Below, piece by piece: positions 35,778 through 44,666 of a stretch of DNA of 64,000 nucleotides (the first letter of the stretch is position 1; every line of letters begins with the position of its first letter). Made by a program: the position numbers and the translations under genes. The notes under the pieces are model-generated. The model did no database searches and was not told the DNA's origin. It was given only the letters and a program-made list of their open reading frames with translations. Source of the stretch: Levilactobacillus brevis (lineage in GTDB: Bacteria > Bacillota > Bacilli > Lactobacillales > Lactobacillaceae); contig CP079699.1 of the NCBI GenBank assembly GCA_021383565.1, forward strand, positions 1,674,001-1,738,000. Direction: 5' to 3'.

Positions 35778-36206
35778 CTAGCCGTGATCCTCCGTCGGCT
35801 GGTCTCCTTCCGACTGTACTTCTGCCAGCGTCGGAAATTGCCGTTCCGTCACGTCGATGCAGTACGACCGAGTTGGGGAATCACTGACCTCGATGCGCAG
35901 GAGCACGGCGTTATTCTGCCGTAGAATCCCGTCAATTTCGTTAAATAGATACTCCGTCACATTTTCTACGGTCGGATTAATCACCTTGAATTCCGGCAAA
36001 TCATTTAGGTACTTCCCGGATAATTCATCGATTGCCTTGTTCAACGATTTCTCAATGTCAAAGAAGGACACCATCCCCTCGAACACGTGAAGTTCACACA
36101 CGATTTCCCAGGTATGGTTGTGCTTCTTCCCCGTTCCCGACTTCCACCGGACGGCGTGACTCGCATTGACGTATGATTTAATCTTGTAGGTTCGTTGCTT
36201 CTTCAT
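35778..36206 (-). CDS. QueD/PTPS-like protein lacking the catalytic cysteine
   Basis: 142 aa of the 6-pyruvoyl-tetrahydropterin synthase/6-carboxytetrahydropterin synthase fold. The zinc ligands are His 17 (NASHAV) and His 29 and His 31 (KKHNHTW). The active-site Cys expected four residues before the second His is Thr 25 (GTGKKH). The Asp in FFDIEKSLN and Glu in VENVTEY and IEVSDSP are kept. The loss suggests altered chemistry, and no queC, queE or queF neighbours are present, so preQ0 synthesis is unproven. ATG 36206 follows AAAGGAAAGTACGA, 37 bp downstream of the SWIM gene, and is probably cotranscribed with it. Confidence 0.82.
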   Translation of the reverse strand: MKKQRTYKIKSYVNASHAVRWKSGTGKKHNHTWEIVCELHVFEGMVSFFDIEKSLNKAIDELSGKYLNDLPEFKVINPTVENVTEYLFNEIDGILRQNNAVLLRIEVSDSPTRSYCIDVTERQFPTLAEVQSEGDQPTEDHG

Positions 36207-36243
36207 TCGTACTTTCCTTTCTGCCAACTTCTAATACCTGCCG

Positions 36244-37902
36244 TTAAAAAGCGACACCCTTAAACTTGCTAAGTTCGTCCAACATGGCCGACCGTCGCGC
36301 GTATTTGACTCGCCACGTCTTAATGAGCTGACTAGCCGTATTGCTTCCCATAGGATAGGCCGTCATCTGATTCAACACCTTGACGATCTTGCGGTAATGC
36401 TTCCGGTCTCCCGTCTGACTGGCCATCTGCTCAGCAACGGCCACGTACTTTTGTAAAAGTCGATCGGAAAATTTGGGCATCAACATTTTTTCATAGGTCT
36501 GCACGCCGCTCAACCCCGGCTGGGCCAACACAGCCTGCAGGAGTTGTCGCAGTAGACCTTCCTCGGCGTACAGCTGCGCCACGTCGGCTGTCGGGGGTAA
36601 GGCCGCAAAGAGCTTGCGCCGTTGGACTGGCCATTCGGTAGCGGAATACAATTGCTTTAGCTCCTGAAAATCCGCCAAATTGGCCGGATCATAGGTTGTC
36701 ACCAGCTGCCACAACTCCCGTTGATAGTCTGCCGGTCGGTCCAGTTGGTGATAGAGATCCTTCAATTGACGGCTGTAAGTCCGCACCACACCCGCGTGCC
36801 GATTAGTCTGCGCCTGTTGCTTGCCTTCTGTCAATTGCGCCAACGCCGTCGAATAATCCCGCCGTTCCAAACAGTAGGTGATATAGACCTGCCGGACGTC
36901 ACCATAGTGGGCATTAGCCGTACAAAAACGGGCAATCTCCGTCTGATCCACTTGCGCCTGAATCATCAGTTTAAGGTGCCACGTCGCCCATTTTCGCGCC
37001 TCCCACTCTTCTTCCTGTCGTTGCGCCTGTTGGAGACGTTGCATCGTCCAATTCAATTTAAGCCGGATAAATTCTAGTGTCGTAAAGTTTTCAGCCAGCA
37101 AGTCCGTCACCAGTTCTTCAAAGGCCAGTAGCGACGCGTTGGCATGTTTCTGAAGCCAAGCAAAAATTTCGCGTTGCAAGGGCAAATCCGCCTGCTGAAT
37201 GACCCGACGCCACAGGTCATGACAGATTCCGGCCAGCATCATCAGTTCACCATCGGAATCGTCAATATCTACTCGCGATAGAATCATGACCGTAGCCGTG
37301 AGTTGGTGAAAGGCCAACGACCATTGCTGTTGTTCCACGGCTAACCGAATGTTGTCGCGGATAAACGTGGCCATCTCCTCTTCAAAATCACCAGCCGCCT
37401 GATAATCAATGAATCCCCCGCTATCCTCATAACTGTCACAAATCTCCTGGACCTCTTCTTGAAAATCTTCCAAGCTATCCACAGTTTTTTTCGATGACGT
37501 CAACATTCTAAATACTTTAGCCAACTGATCATCAATTTGTAAAACGGAGGCCAGAAAGTCCCGTACTTGTTGATCTGAGGCACGATCCACCAGTTGCGTC
37601 ACGGTTAGCGATTCTGTATCCACATTTTCCGATTCAGATTGATCATCGTCTTCGCCAAACGCCCAAAACAACGTGGCCGCCATGTGCTTACAGTACTTGC
37701 CATCGACCGCATAGGGACAGTCGCACACAGCGTCCACTACCTCGTCATCGACCAGCTTAATGACGACGTGATAATCTTGCGTTCCCGCCACGATTGCGTG
37801 AATCTCATCGGCTGATTTTTGCCCATTTACTACGAGTCCCCGACGATAGTAGTCGTAACCACGATCCACAATCTGTGGCTGAAATTGCACTTCCCAATCC
37901 AT
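36244..37902 (-). CDS. SWIM zinc finger protein
   Basis: 552 aa. The SWIM motif CDCPYAVDGKYCKHMAATLFW (CxCx8CxH, near residues 59-72) is preceded by a short beta segment (VVIKLVDDEVVDAV). The remainder is a long helical repeat-like region rich in Gln, Leu and Ala, with a few acidic clusters. In Bacillota such proteins often stand next to SNF2 helicases, but none is here. SWIM domains bind nucleic acid or protein; the precise role is unknown. Its start at 37902 is the first ATG after AGGCGGAGAATAG. It is upstream of, and likely cotranscribed with, the QueD-like gene. Confidence 0.85.
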   Translation of the reverse strand: MDWEVQFQPQIVDRGYDYYRRGLVVNGQKSADEIHAIVAGTQDYHVVIKLVDDEVVDAVCDCPYAVDGKYCKHMAATLFWAFGEDDDQSESENVDTESLTVTQLVDRASDQQVRDFLASVLQIDDQLAKVFRMLTSSKKTVDSLEDFQEEVQEICDSYEDSGGFIDYQAAGDFEEEMATFIRDNIRLAVEQQQWSLAFHQLTATVMILSRVDIDDSDGELMMLAGICHDLWRRVIQQADLPLQREIFAWLQKHANASLLAFEELVTDLLAENFTTLEFIRLKLNWTMQRLQQAQRQEEEWEARKWATWHLKLMIQAQVDQTEIARFCTANAHYGDVRQVYITYCLERRDYSTALAQLTEGKQQAQTNRHAGVVRTYSRQLKDLYHQLDRPADYQRELWQLVTTYDPANLADFQELKQLYSATEWPVQRRKLFAALPPTADVAQLYAEEGLLRQLLQAVLAQPGLSGVQTYEKMLMPKFSDRLLQKYVAVAEQMASQTGDRKHYRKIVKVLNQMTAYPMGSNTASQLIKTWRVKYARRSAMLDELSKFKGVAF

Positions 37903-38130
37903 CTATTCTCCGCCTCCCGACAGTCGTTTTCTTCACTATACCAAATCCCCCCGGTAAAATAAAATGGTCCGGTACAGCCGCAACGACTGTCCTTTATTTT
38001 CTCGGCACGATAGGTGTAAACTAGGTTTAGTCGGCTATTTGTGTCGGCTAAATTTAGTCGTTCAGTCCCCGGTCATCTCAACTAAAACGAGATGGCGAGG
38101 AATTGGACCGATTTATCGGGGAGCGTTTAC

Positions 38131-38979
38131 ATGAAAAAATTGTTAATCGGAGCGTTGGTGCTGACCGGAGGCGCCGCCGGGTTACTGGGTCTCTCGGCAA
38201 CGACGGCCGCCGCGAGCTCATCACCCTACTTGCCGGAGCACGTCCGCTACGTTCGTTTGAAGAAGAACATGGACGTCGGCTTTTCGCAAAAGACCGGGAA
38301 GCACTACTGTAAGTTGCTGAAGAAAAAGGGTGCCTTGCTGGAGGTTACGGGACGAGGTGGCACGACCATCAAGGGGAAATTCGTTGAAACTGGGGGCTTC
38401 ACCTCTGGCGCCGTCCACTACAATCGTCTAAAGAAGTTACGCTATGCCACCATGAAGCCCATGCATGCCATGACGATTCCGATCACCAAGGCCAACTTCA
38501 AGCCGGTCAAGCTCAAGGCCCCGGACCGCACGTTGCTCTTTCAACGGGGGACCGGCTTTAAGGTTGCTTCCCAAAAGGAGGAAACGCTGGTCACCACGCC
38601 GGCCTTCTACTTGACGCTGGATAACTATTTACAATATTACAGCGCCAAGGACATCGCCAAATACGCCCCAAGTGGTCTCTACAAGTCCGTATCCGGCCGC
38701 AACGTTTGGAAACCGACTGCTTCCGTCAAGGTTCGCAAGGTCACCGTCAAGGGGAAGACCACCACGATCGACTACGCCAAGCCCCTCAAGGGAATGCCTA
38801 ACCGCAAGCTTAGTAAGGGCCACTATCGCCTAAAAATTGTGCACAACACCAAGCAGCATCACCAGGTTTTCTTCCCAGATGGGTATACCGAGGACGCCAC
38901 CTGGACCACCTATAAAGTTAATGGTAAAAATTATTATGTCGGCGAATCCATTGAGATTAAGGATTATCTCGATGAATAG
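38131..38979 (+). CDS. Secreted basic protein of unknown function
   Basis: 282 aa. A signal peptide covers residues 1-28 (KKLLIGALVLTGGAAGLLGLS, cleavage near TTAAA-SS). The mature protein is Lys/Thr/Tyr-rich and repetitive in style (LKKKGALLEVTG, KLRYATMKPMHAM), like SLAP or surface-layer-associated and exported basic proteins of lactobacilli; no anchor motif is present. ATG 38131 after GGGGAGCGTTTAC is preferred over 38092. A terminator follows directly. I do not recognise a named family. Confidence 0.78.
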   Translation: MKKLLIGALVLTGGAAGLLGLSATTAAASSSPYLPEHVRYVRLKKNMDVGFSQKTGKHYCKLLKKKGALLEVTGRGGTTIKGKFVETGGFTSGAVHYNRLKKLRYATMKPMHAMTIPITKANFKPVKLKAPDRTLLFQRGTGFKVASQKEETLVTTPAFYLTLDNYLQYYSAKDIAKYAPSGLYKSVSGRNVWKPTASVKVRKVTVKGKTTTIDYAKPLKGMPNRKLSKGHYRLKIVHNTKQHHQVFFPDGYTEDATWTTYKVNGKNYYVGESIEIKDYLDE

Positions 38980-38985
38980 CTATCC

Positions 38986-39022
38986 CTGTCGCGATCTGTC
39001 TCTGACGGACCGCGACTTTTTT
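38986..39022 (+). terminator. Terminator of the secreted basic protein gene
   Basis: GTCGCG and CGCGAC pair with an inner CTGTC/GACGG-type extension, followed by TTTTTT. Confidence 0.85.
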
Positions 39023-39194
39023 CGGTAAAAATTTTAAAATAGCCCATTCAACGCACCGGTGTCACTATCCACAATGAGGCCCTTTCATAAATTTAATACT
39101 AACAAGGTGCCCCCGATCTTTACACAATCTACATTATCGCTTTACATTCACTTAGTATCCTAGGGACGTACCCAATTAAGAGGAGGAGTTACCT

Positions 39195-40121
39195 ATGAAT
39201 AAACGTGTTAGCACCTTAGTGACCGCTCTACTGTTGACCACCACCCTCGGTTGGCAACAACCCCTGTCCACCCTCACGGCCTCGGCGAAGACCACGACGA
39301 CGCGGACGACCAAGCATAAGGCTAAGAAGGCCAAATCAACGTCAGAACATATCAAGTTGCAGGGGGCGTCCAACGCTCGTGACTTGGGCGGTTACGTGAA
39401 CAGCAAGGGCCAAAAGATCAAGGCTCACCGTTTAATCCGCTCCAACAGCCTCTCTACTCTGTCAAAGTCCGACCAAAAGAAACTGGTCAAGACCTACCAC
39501 GTGGCAACGGACGTTGATCTGCGGACCGTGATGGAACAACAAAAGAGTCCCGATGTGAAGATGAAGGGCGTTAAGCTGGTCAAAGCCAATGTCTTCAAGT
39601 CCTTCGGTGCCTTTCCTGACTTTTCCAAGAAGGGCGCTGCCGATAAGATGATGGAGAAATCCTACCACGATGCCATCACCACGGCTCAAGGGCGTAAGGC
39701 TTACAAGTCCCTGTTTCACCAATTACTGAAGAACCCTAAGAATAAGGCCGTCCTCTGGCACTGTTCCGCCGGTAAAGATCGTGCCGGTATGGGGACCGTC
39801 CTCGTCCTCTCCGCCCTCAACTTCAACAAGAAGGCCATCGCCAAGGATTATCTGAAGTCCAATACATACTTGACGCAGACCAACAAAGAAAACCTGAAGC
39901 ACCAAGAAGCCGGCTGGAAGGCACACGGTAAGACGTTAACGCCAACCGTTGTGGCGAACTTCAAGGCTCAAAACGGCGTTAAGATGGCTTACCTGAACAC
40001 GATGTACAAGGCCGTCAACACGAAGTACGGGAACATGAATAACTTCTTACACAAAGGGCTAGGCTTAACCAACACCCAGCTGAAGCAACTGCGCGCCAAT
40101 TATTTAACTACAGCAAAATAG
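39195..40121 (+). CDS. Secreted tyrosine-protein phosphatase (Listeria LipA-like)
   Basis: 308 aa exported phosphatase. Signal peptide residues 1-32, then a Lys/Thr-rich segment, then a dual-specificity/tyrosine phosphatase domain: GASNARDLGGYVNSKG near 55, DLRTVMEQ near 105, and the P-loop HCSAGKDRAGMGT (HCx5R) near 187. The Asp-containing DVDLRT is typical of this family. It may act on phosphotyrosine, phosphoserine or phosphoinositides outside the membrane. ATG 39195 is preceded by AGAGGAGGAGTTACCT. Terminator at 40151-40188. Confidence 0.92.
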   Translation: MNKRVSTLVTALLLTTTLGWQQPLSTLTASAKTTTTRTTKHKAKKAKSTSEHIKLQGASNARDLGGYVNSKGQKIKAHRLIRSNSLSTLSKSDQKKLVKTYHVATDVDLRTVMEQQKSPDVKMKGVKLVKANVFKSFGAFPDFSKKGAADKMMEKSYHDAITTAQGRKAYKSLFHQLLKNPKNKAVLWHCSAGKDRAGMGTVLVLSALNFNKKAIAKDYLKSNTYLTQTNKENLKHQEAGWKAHGKTLTPTVVANFKAQNGVKMAYLNTMYKAVNTKYGNMNNFLHKGLGLTNTQLKQLRANYLTTAK

Positions 40122-40150
40122 AAGCGTTTTAACCGAAAGATACGTGTTAC

Positions 40151-40188
40151 AGAGGGAGTCAACGCCCTATCGACGTTGCCCCTCTTTT
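40151..40188 (+). terminator. Terminator of the phosphatase gene
   Basis: AGAGGG...CAACG with CGTTG...CCCTCT, followed by TTTT. Confidence 0.8.
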
Positions 40189-40303
40189 GGTTTCCGCTTA
40201 AACGGTATGGCAAATTACTTAACAAACTGGCAAACTTGCGGCATAATGATAATTATATTAAATGTGAATTGGATCACACAGTAATTATCTGGAGGTAATA
40301 ATT

Positions 40304-41062
40304 ATGGCACATCGTTTAGACGGAAAAGTTGCAATCGTCACGGGTGGAACACTTGGCATTGGTTTGGCCATCGCTCATCGGTTTGTGGAAGAAGGCGCAA
40401 AGGTTATGATTACCGGGCGTCACGCTGACGTTGGTGAAAAAGCGGCCAAGTCGATCGGCACCCCGGACGTCATCCAATTCTTTAAGCAAGACGTTGCCGA
40501 AGAATCCAGCTGGAATCAAGTCTTTGATGCCACTGAACAAGCATTTGGCCAAGTCACGACCGTAGTCAACAACGCTGGCATTGGCCTGACTGGTCTCATT
40601 GAAGACACGACTACTGAGGATTGGCACAAGTTGCTCTCGGTCAACCTGGATGGCGTCTTCTTTGGCACCCGGCTGGGCATTCAGCGGATGAAGAACAAGC
40701 ATTTGGGTGCTTCCATCATTAACGTTTCCTCCATCGAAGGGTTGATTGGTGACGCCAATGCCGGTTCATACAACGCATCTAAGGGTGGCGTGCGGTTGAT
40801 GTCTAAGTCTGCCGCACTGGATTGTGCCCTGAACGACTACGACGTCCGGGTCAACACCGTTCACCCCGGCTACATCAAGACACCGATGGTCGAAGCCGTA
40901 CCAGAGGTTGAAGCAGCCATGGCCGACCGGACCAAGACGCCAATGGGCCACTTAGGTGAGCCCGACGACATCGCCTACATCTGTATCTACCTGGCCTCCA
41001 ACGAATCGAAGTTCGCCACTGGCGCTGAATTCGTGGTTGATGGTGGCTACACGGCACAATAA
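40304..41062 (+). CDS. R-specific short-chain alcohol dehydrogenase (L. brevis ADH-like)
   Basis: 252 aa, the length of the Levilactobacillus brevis NADP-dependent R-specific alcohol dehydrogenase, and closely similar to it throughout. The nucleotide-binding motif is TGGTLGIGLAIA (residues 13-24), NNAG is at about 90, the catalytic Ser in NVSSIEG near 142, and Tyr/Lys in YNASKGG near 155. The C-terminus GGYTAQ supplies the Gln that coordinates Mg2+ in the tetramer. It reduces ketones to R-alcohols. ATG follows CTGGAGGTAATAATT. Monocistronic, ending at a strong bidirectional terminator. Confidence 0.95.
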   Translation: MAHRLDGKVAIVTGGTLGIGLAIAHRFVEEGAKVMITGRHADVGEKAAKSIGTPDVIQFFKQDVAEESSWNQVFDATEQAFGQVTTVVNNAGIGLTGLIEDTTTEDWHKLLSVNLDGVFFGTRLGIQRMKNKHLGASIINVSSIEGLIGDANAGSYNASKGGVRLMSKSAALDCALNDYDVRVNTVHPGYIKTPMVEAVPEVEAAMADRTKTPMGHLGEPDDIAYICIYLASNESKFATGAEFVVDGGYTAQ

Positions 41063-41086
41063 TCGTTGCCAAAGAGCATAGGAACT

Positions 41087-41140
41087 CAAAAATCACACGG
41101 AAATCATCAATTAGACTGACGACTTCCCGTGTGATTTTTT
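41087..41140. terminator. Bidirectional terminator
   Basis: AAAAATCACACGGAA pairs with TTCCCGTGTGATTTTTT around a 21-nt loop, between the convergent SDR and GNAT genes. Confidence 0.9.
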
Positions 41141-41160
41141 ACGCCCAACTGCCGAAACGG

Positions 41161-41844
41161 CTAGTCGGCTGGCTGAATCATTGAGCGACTCACAATATTA
41201 AATTCTTCCTGACTCGGTTGCCACTTCTTCTGTAGCGGCGGTAACGACTGGTCGAATTGCTCGACCGCCGCCATATCAACATTCATCGCCGGACTCTCTT
41301 GATAGACCCAGTGATGTTGAGCCAAGCAATCAGGCGTCAGTTCTTTCACTAACATAGCGGTTGGGTACTGACCGTCGGCTAGTGACACGTGACAATCCGC
41401 ACAACATCGAAAGCCGCGTGCCACATAGTTGGCCGGCATTCCGAAGATGACCACCGTATCGAAGCCCATCTTCCGCGCCAGACTAAAGGACGCCTGAATG
41501 AGACGCTTGCCGTACCCGCGTCGTTGAAACCCCGGCCGTACACTCAGCGGTCCAAAAGTGAGGATCGGCTTAACGTGCCCCGACTCATCGGTTAACGTTG
41601 CCCGCGTATACATGATGTTGCCCACAATCTGATCATCCAATGTAATCACCAGATCCAAGTCTTGAATGAAGTCAGCGTGGTCTCGTAATTGGTGTGCGAG
41701 GTAGTGCTCCACGCAACCGGGTGCGTACAGATTCCAAAACGCTGCGCGCGTCATCATTTCTACCGTCTGCCAATCGGCTGGTTGTTCCTCGCGAATGGCT
41801 AGGTACTTGCCTGTTACTGAATCAGTTGTCTCTAAATAAGTCAT
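41161..41844 (-). CDS. GNAT-family N-acetyltransferase
   Basis: 227 aa. The GNAT core covers about residues 15-160. The acetyl-CoA-binding motif A is FGPLSVRPGFQRRGYGKRLIQ near residue 100 and motif B includes FGMPANYVARGFR, common to the YhbS-like N-acetyltransferases. The C-terminal 60 residues extend beyond the core. The acceptor substrate cannot be deduced. ATG 41844 is preceded by TCGGAGGGAAAAC. It is a single gene convergent with the alcohol dehydrogenase. Confidence 0.9.
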   Translation of the reverse strand: MTYLETTDSVTGKYLAIREEQPADWQTVEMMTRAAFWNLYAPGCVEHYLAHQLRDHADFIQDLDLVITLDDQIVGNIMYTRATLTDESGHVKPILTFGPLSVRPGFQRRGYGKRLIQASFSLARKMGFDTVVIFGMPANYVARGFRCCADCHVSLADGQYPTAMLVKELTPDCLAQHHWVYQESPAMNVDMAAVEQFDQSLPPLQKKWQPSQEEFNIVSRSMIQPAD

Positions 41845-42078
41845 GTTTTCCCTCCGAGGTCAAAATTCTACCATCTGGGAGGTCTGCGTGAAGTGTTCAA
41901 TCGGCCAAACCTCCCGATTATGCGACACCTTCACTTTCCGCAATCATAGGCATTTTCTCCTAAAATTTATTTGGCTAACTTAGCCTTGCGAGTAGCTTAT
42001 CAAAGAACCACCGAGTCTGTCAACATGCATGACGGCGCCGTTTTCGCTTATTGTCCGCTTGTTTCTTAACGTCTATGC

Positions 42079-42666
42079 TCACACCTGTCCATGCAGATAC
42101 AGATCTGGCAAATCTGCCAAGAACCGATGACGAACTGCATCGGTTGTGGTATTCGCTTCTCCCAGATGAATCCACTGAGACTTCTGCGGATCAATGCCAA
42201 TATCGGCAAAGGTCCGATCGATCAGATTACTTTGGATCGGATCGCCCGAGTGCTGCTGAAAATAGGCCTTTGAATAGGTTGCTGTCGTAATGACCGTCGC
42301 CTTGTGAATGTAGGTCAATAACCCCCGCCAGCCTGAATCTTCTTCGTAGGCAAAACCTTTCAACATGACTTTATCGAAGAATCCCTTCAGTTCAGCGGGA
42401 AGCTGATGCCACCAGATTGGCGTGATAAAAAGTAGCTCATCGGATTGACTAATCATCTGTTGATAGTCTTTCACTAACTGGTAAGGCGTCTCGCCCCGAC
42501 TAAACAACCGTAATTCCTCTTTAGAATAACGGGGATCGAACCCATCTCGGTAAAGATCAATGACTTGATAAGCCTGTTTTGTTTTCGTAAAATACGCGGT
42601 CATTCGTTCCAAAATGGCGTGGTTCAAACTGCCTTCATAGGGGTGAGCATACACGATGGTTTTCAC
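42079..42666 (-). CDS. NAD(P)H-dependent flavin oxidoreductase (flavodoxin-fold quinone reductase)
   Basis: 195 aa of the NAD(P)H quinone oxidoreductase/KefF-YwrO group. The N-terminal strand KTIVYAHPYEGSLNHAI and the middle segment FITPIWWHQLPAELKGFFDKVM are family signatures; FMN is the expected cofactor. The ATG has AAGGAGGCCATCAATT upstream. It is divergent from an HxlR-family regulator that presumably represses it in response to quinones, diamide-like agents or aldehydes. A 43-codon ORF lies just beyond the regulator. Confidence 0.92.
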   Translation of the reverse strand: MKTIVYAHPYEGSLNHAILERMTAYFTKTKQAYQVIDLYRDGFDPRYSKEELRLFSRGETPYQLVKDYQQMISQSDELLFITPIWWHQLPAELKGFFDKVMLKGFAYEEDSGWRGLLTYIHKATVITTATYSKAYFQQHSGDPIQSNLIDRTFADIGIDPQKSQWIHLGEANTTTDAVRHRFLADLPDLYLHGQV

Positions 42667-42725
42667 AATTGATGGCCTCCTTCAAATGATTGCCTACAGT
42701 CTATGCTATAATAAACGCCCAAACA

Positions 42726-42750
42726 AGTACGCAAATCAAAGTGCGGTACT
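42726..42750. promoter_or_regulatory. Inverted repeat, probable HxlR operator
   Basis: AGTACGCA...TGCGGTACT, an imperfect inverted repeat (one inserted base) between the divergent quinone reductase and HxlR genes, 19 bp before the HxlR start. Confidence 0.55.
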
Positions 42751-42768
42751 CACCCAAAGGAGAGTGTC

Positions 42769-43110
42769 ATGGCAGATATTGACTACATTAAAGAAAATCG
42801 TTTAGAAGACACGGGATTTGCTTACACGTTACGGTTAATCGGTGGTAAATACAAGATGCAACTCCTCTACGCATTGGACCTCAATCACGGTCCCCTACGG
42901 TACAACGCGCTCAAACGACTGCTGGTGCCAATTTCATTTAAAACCCTGACCAATACGCTCCGTGAGCTTGAAGCCGATGGTCTCATTCATCACGAGGAAT
43001 ACCCGCAGATTCCGCCTAAAGTTGAGTACAGCCTCACGCCTCTGGGCGAATCACTCATCCCCGTGATGGCGGAACTGTGCAACTGGGGCGAGACCCAACA
43101 AAAATCCTAA
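42769..43110 (+). CDS. HxlR-family transcriptional regulator
   Basis: 113 aa winged-helix regulator: TLRLIGGKYKMQLLYALDLNHGPLRYNALKRLL, then PISFKTLTNTLRELEADGLI and the wing YPQIPPKVEYSLTPLGESL. There is no conserved N-terminal Cys of the HypR/YodB type; Cys is seen only near the end (ELCNWG). ATG follows AAAGGAGAGTGTC. It faces the quinone reductase gene, its probable target. Confidence 0.92.
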   Translation: MADIDYIKENRLEDTGFAYTLRLIGGKYKMQLLYALDLNHGPLRYNALKRLLVPISFKTLTNTLRELEADGLIHHEEYPQIPPKVEYSLTPLGESLIPVMAELCNWGETQQKS

Positions 43111-43112
43111 CT

Positions 43113-43244
43113 GTGCAAGCCGGTACCGAAGACATCCACTTTCTCCCCGGTACCCGCACGATTGACCCCACTACCAGAAAGCAGTATCAGGCCGCGCTAG
43201 ATCAGACCAATAACCGCCAACGCTTAATTACCTTACCCGACTAG
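43113..43244 (+). CDS. Candidate 43-aa ORF after the HxlR gene, unknown or remnant
   Basis: Begins with GTG 43113 two bases past the HxlR stop and encodes VQAGTEDIHFLPGTRT...RQRLITLPD. The composition looks like a real protein (charged, few Cys), but there is no ribosome binding site. The sequence AACTGTGCAA occurs at 43076-43085 in the end of the HxlR gene and again at 43109-43118, suggesting a duplication or deletion junction that joined a gene fragment here. Confidence 0.3.
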   Translation: MQAGTEDIHFLPGTRTIDPTTRKQYQAALDQTNNRQRLITLPD

Positions 43245-43247
43245 CTA

Positions 43248-43285
43248 AAAATGACCAGACCCGTGACTATCCGGACTTGGTCATT
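43248..43285 (-). terminator. Terminator of the AKR-DUF2255 unit
   Basis: AATGACCA pairs with TGGTCATT around a 20-nt loop, with TTTTT on the minus transcript; it lies just past the DUF2255 stop. Confidence 0.65.
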
Positions 43286-43299
43286 CTTAAATCAATCAA

Positions 43300-43677
43300 C
43301 TATTTTTTTCGTGGTAACACTTGAATCGTGGCTCCGGTCGGCGCCGCAGAGATCATTCTGGCAAGCGACGAATCACCCGGATATTTCCGCTGATATGCTG
43401 CCGTAATGGTCTGCAAGAGTTGGTCGTCCATAACTGGTCGAAAGTCGGCCGCAAAGGATTGATCAGCCAACTTGATCTCGCCCATCCCTTGGGTGACGGC
43501 CGCCTGATACCACTTGGTCTTTTGGCCATTCCACCCCCGTGAATAGACGCGGCCATCGACGACCACTTCCCAGATGGGAGAAACCTCTTCAAATGTTTTC
43601 AAATCCGCGTTATATGGTTCAATCGTTAACGTTTCCGCGGACGTAAACGTCGCGAGTTGTTTCGAATTCCATTGCAT
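43300..43677 (-). CDS. DUF2255 family protein
   Basis: 125 aa, recognised as DUF2255 by VSPIWEVVVDGRVYSRGWNGQKTKWYQAA near residue 35-60 and the ATITAAYQRKYPG-like helix that precedes the end. It is a small soluble beta-rich protein of the pyridoxamine-oxidase-like type; function unknown. Frame is open to 43719, but ATG 43677 after GGAGGCATGTTAAGG is at better spacing. It starts 53 bp after the aldo/keto reductase on the same strand and shares its terminator. Confidence 0.8.
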   Translation of the reverse strand: MQWNSKQLATFTSAETLTIEPYNADLKTFEEVSPIWEVVVDGRVYSRGWNGQKTKWYQAAVTQGMGEIKLADQSFAADFRPVMDDQLLQTITAAYQRKYPGDSSLARMISAAPTGATIQVLPRKK

Positions 43678-43730
43678 CCTTAACATGCCTCCAAAACACT
43701 TAATCAATGTAAACCTCATGCGCTAAAAGC

Positions 43731-44666
43731 TTAAGCCATCGGTGCTTCCCATGATCCCTTCGTATCCACGTGGGTAGCTGCGGCAAGGTCTTCCAGCGTC
43801 GTGATATCTTCAGCGGTCAATTTGAGACTTGCCGCCTTGGCCTCACTGGCGATGTACTTCGGCTTGGTGACGCCGATGATGGGCGTCGTCCCCTTAGCCA
43901 ATGCGTAGGCCGTAGCCACTTCGGCCGCAGATGCCTGATATTTGGCCCCAACCGTATTCAATCCGGCGGTTAAGGCTTCTACCTGTGGCAACACCTGATT
44001 GTAGACAGCCGCCCGCATACTCCCCGTTGGCAATGGGTTAGCCACGTTGTAGCGACCGGACAGAACACCTTGTTCCAAGACCATGTAGGCAAAGAAGGTG
44101 ATATGGTGTTCTCGACAGTAGTCGAGAATGCCGGCCTCTTCGGACGATCGGTAGAGCAGGCTAAAGTGATTTTGTACGGCTGAAATTTGAATCCCCGCCG
44201 TGGCTAAGATTTCGTTGGCCCGCTTAATTTGCGCGAGATTGTGGTTAGAAACACCCACGCGTTTGACCTTACCGCTCTTAACTAGTGGAATTAAATCCGG
44301 CGTCCATTTCTCAACATCGGCAGGGTTGTGAATCCAGTAAATATCCACGTAGTCCGTCCCCAGCCGCTTCAGGCTACCATCCAGCATGTCAGCCATCTCG
44401 TGTGCCCCGTCGCCGGCCATTTGCGGCGTGAACTTCGTTGAGAGCTGATAGCTGTCGCGCGGATACTGTCGTAAGACTTCACCTAATAACTTCTCCGACT
44501 GACCCGATCCATAAGCAAAGGCCGTGTCCCAAAGATTCAGCCCTGTCTGCATCGCGGCATCTGCGACCGGCTGGAGTTTCTCGGCAGAAAACTGTTCACC
44601 AAAGACTTGGCCATCGCTGGTATCGCCCCACGCCCAGGTTCCTAAAGCAATTCGTGTGCTTGTCAT
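43731..44666 (-). CDS. Aldo/keto reductase (YdbC/general stress type)
   Basis: 311 aa, distinct from the two AKRs at 28-30 kb. Signatures: LGTWAWGD, NLWDTAFAYGSGQSEKLLGEVL with catalytic Asp/Tyr, STKFTPQM with the Lys, DIYWIHNP with the His, RVGVSNHN and IIGVTKPKY for NADPH. It belongs to the branch with family members annotated as IolS/YdbC-type oxidoreductases. ATG follows AAGAGGGGTTATGAATC. It is cotranscribed with the DUF2255 gene. Substrate unknown. Confidence 0.92.
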   Translation of the reverse strand: MTSTRIALGTWAWGDTSDGQVFGEQFSAEKLQPVADAAMQTGLNLWDTAFAYGSGQSEKLLGEVLRQYPRDSYQLSTKFTPQMAGDGAHEMADMLDGSLKRLGTDYVDIYWIHNPADVEKWTPDLIPLVKSGKVKRVGVSNHNLAQIKRANEILATAGIQISAVQNHFSLLYRSSEEAGILDYCREHHITFFAYMVLEQGVLSGRYNVANPLPTGSMRAAVYNQVLPQVEALTAGLNTVGAKYQASAAEVATAYALAKGTTPIIGVTKPKYIASEAKAASLKLTAEDITTLEDLAAATHVDTKGSWEAPMA

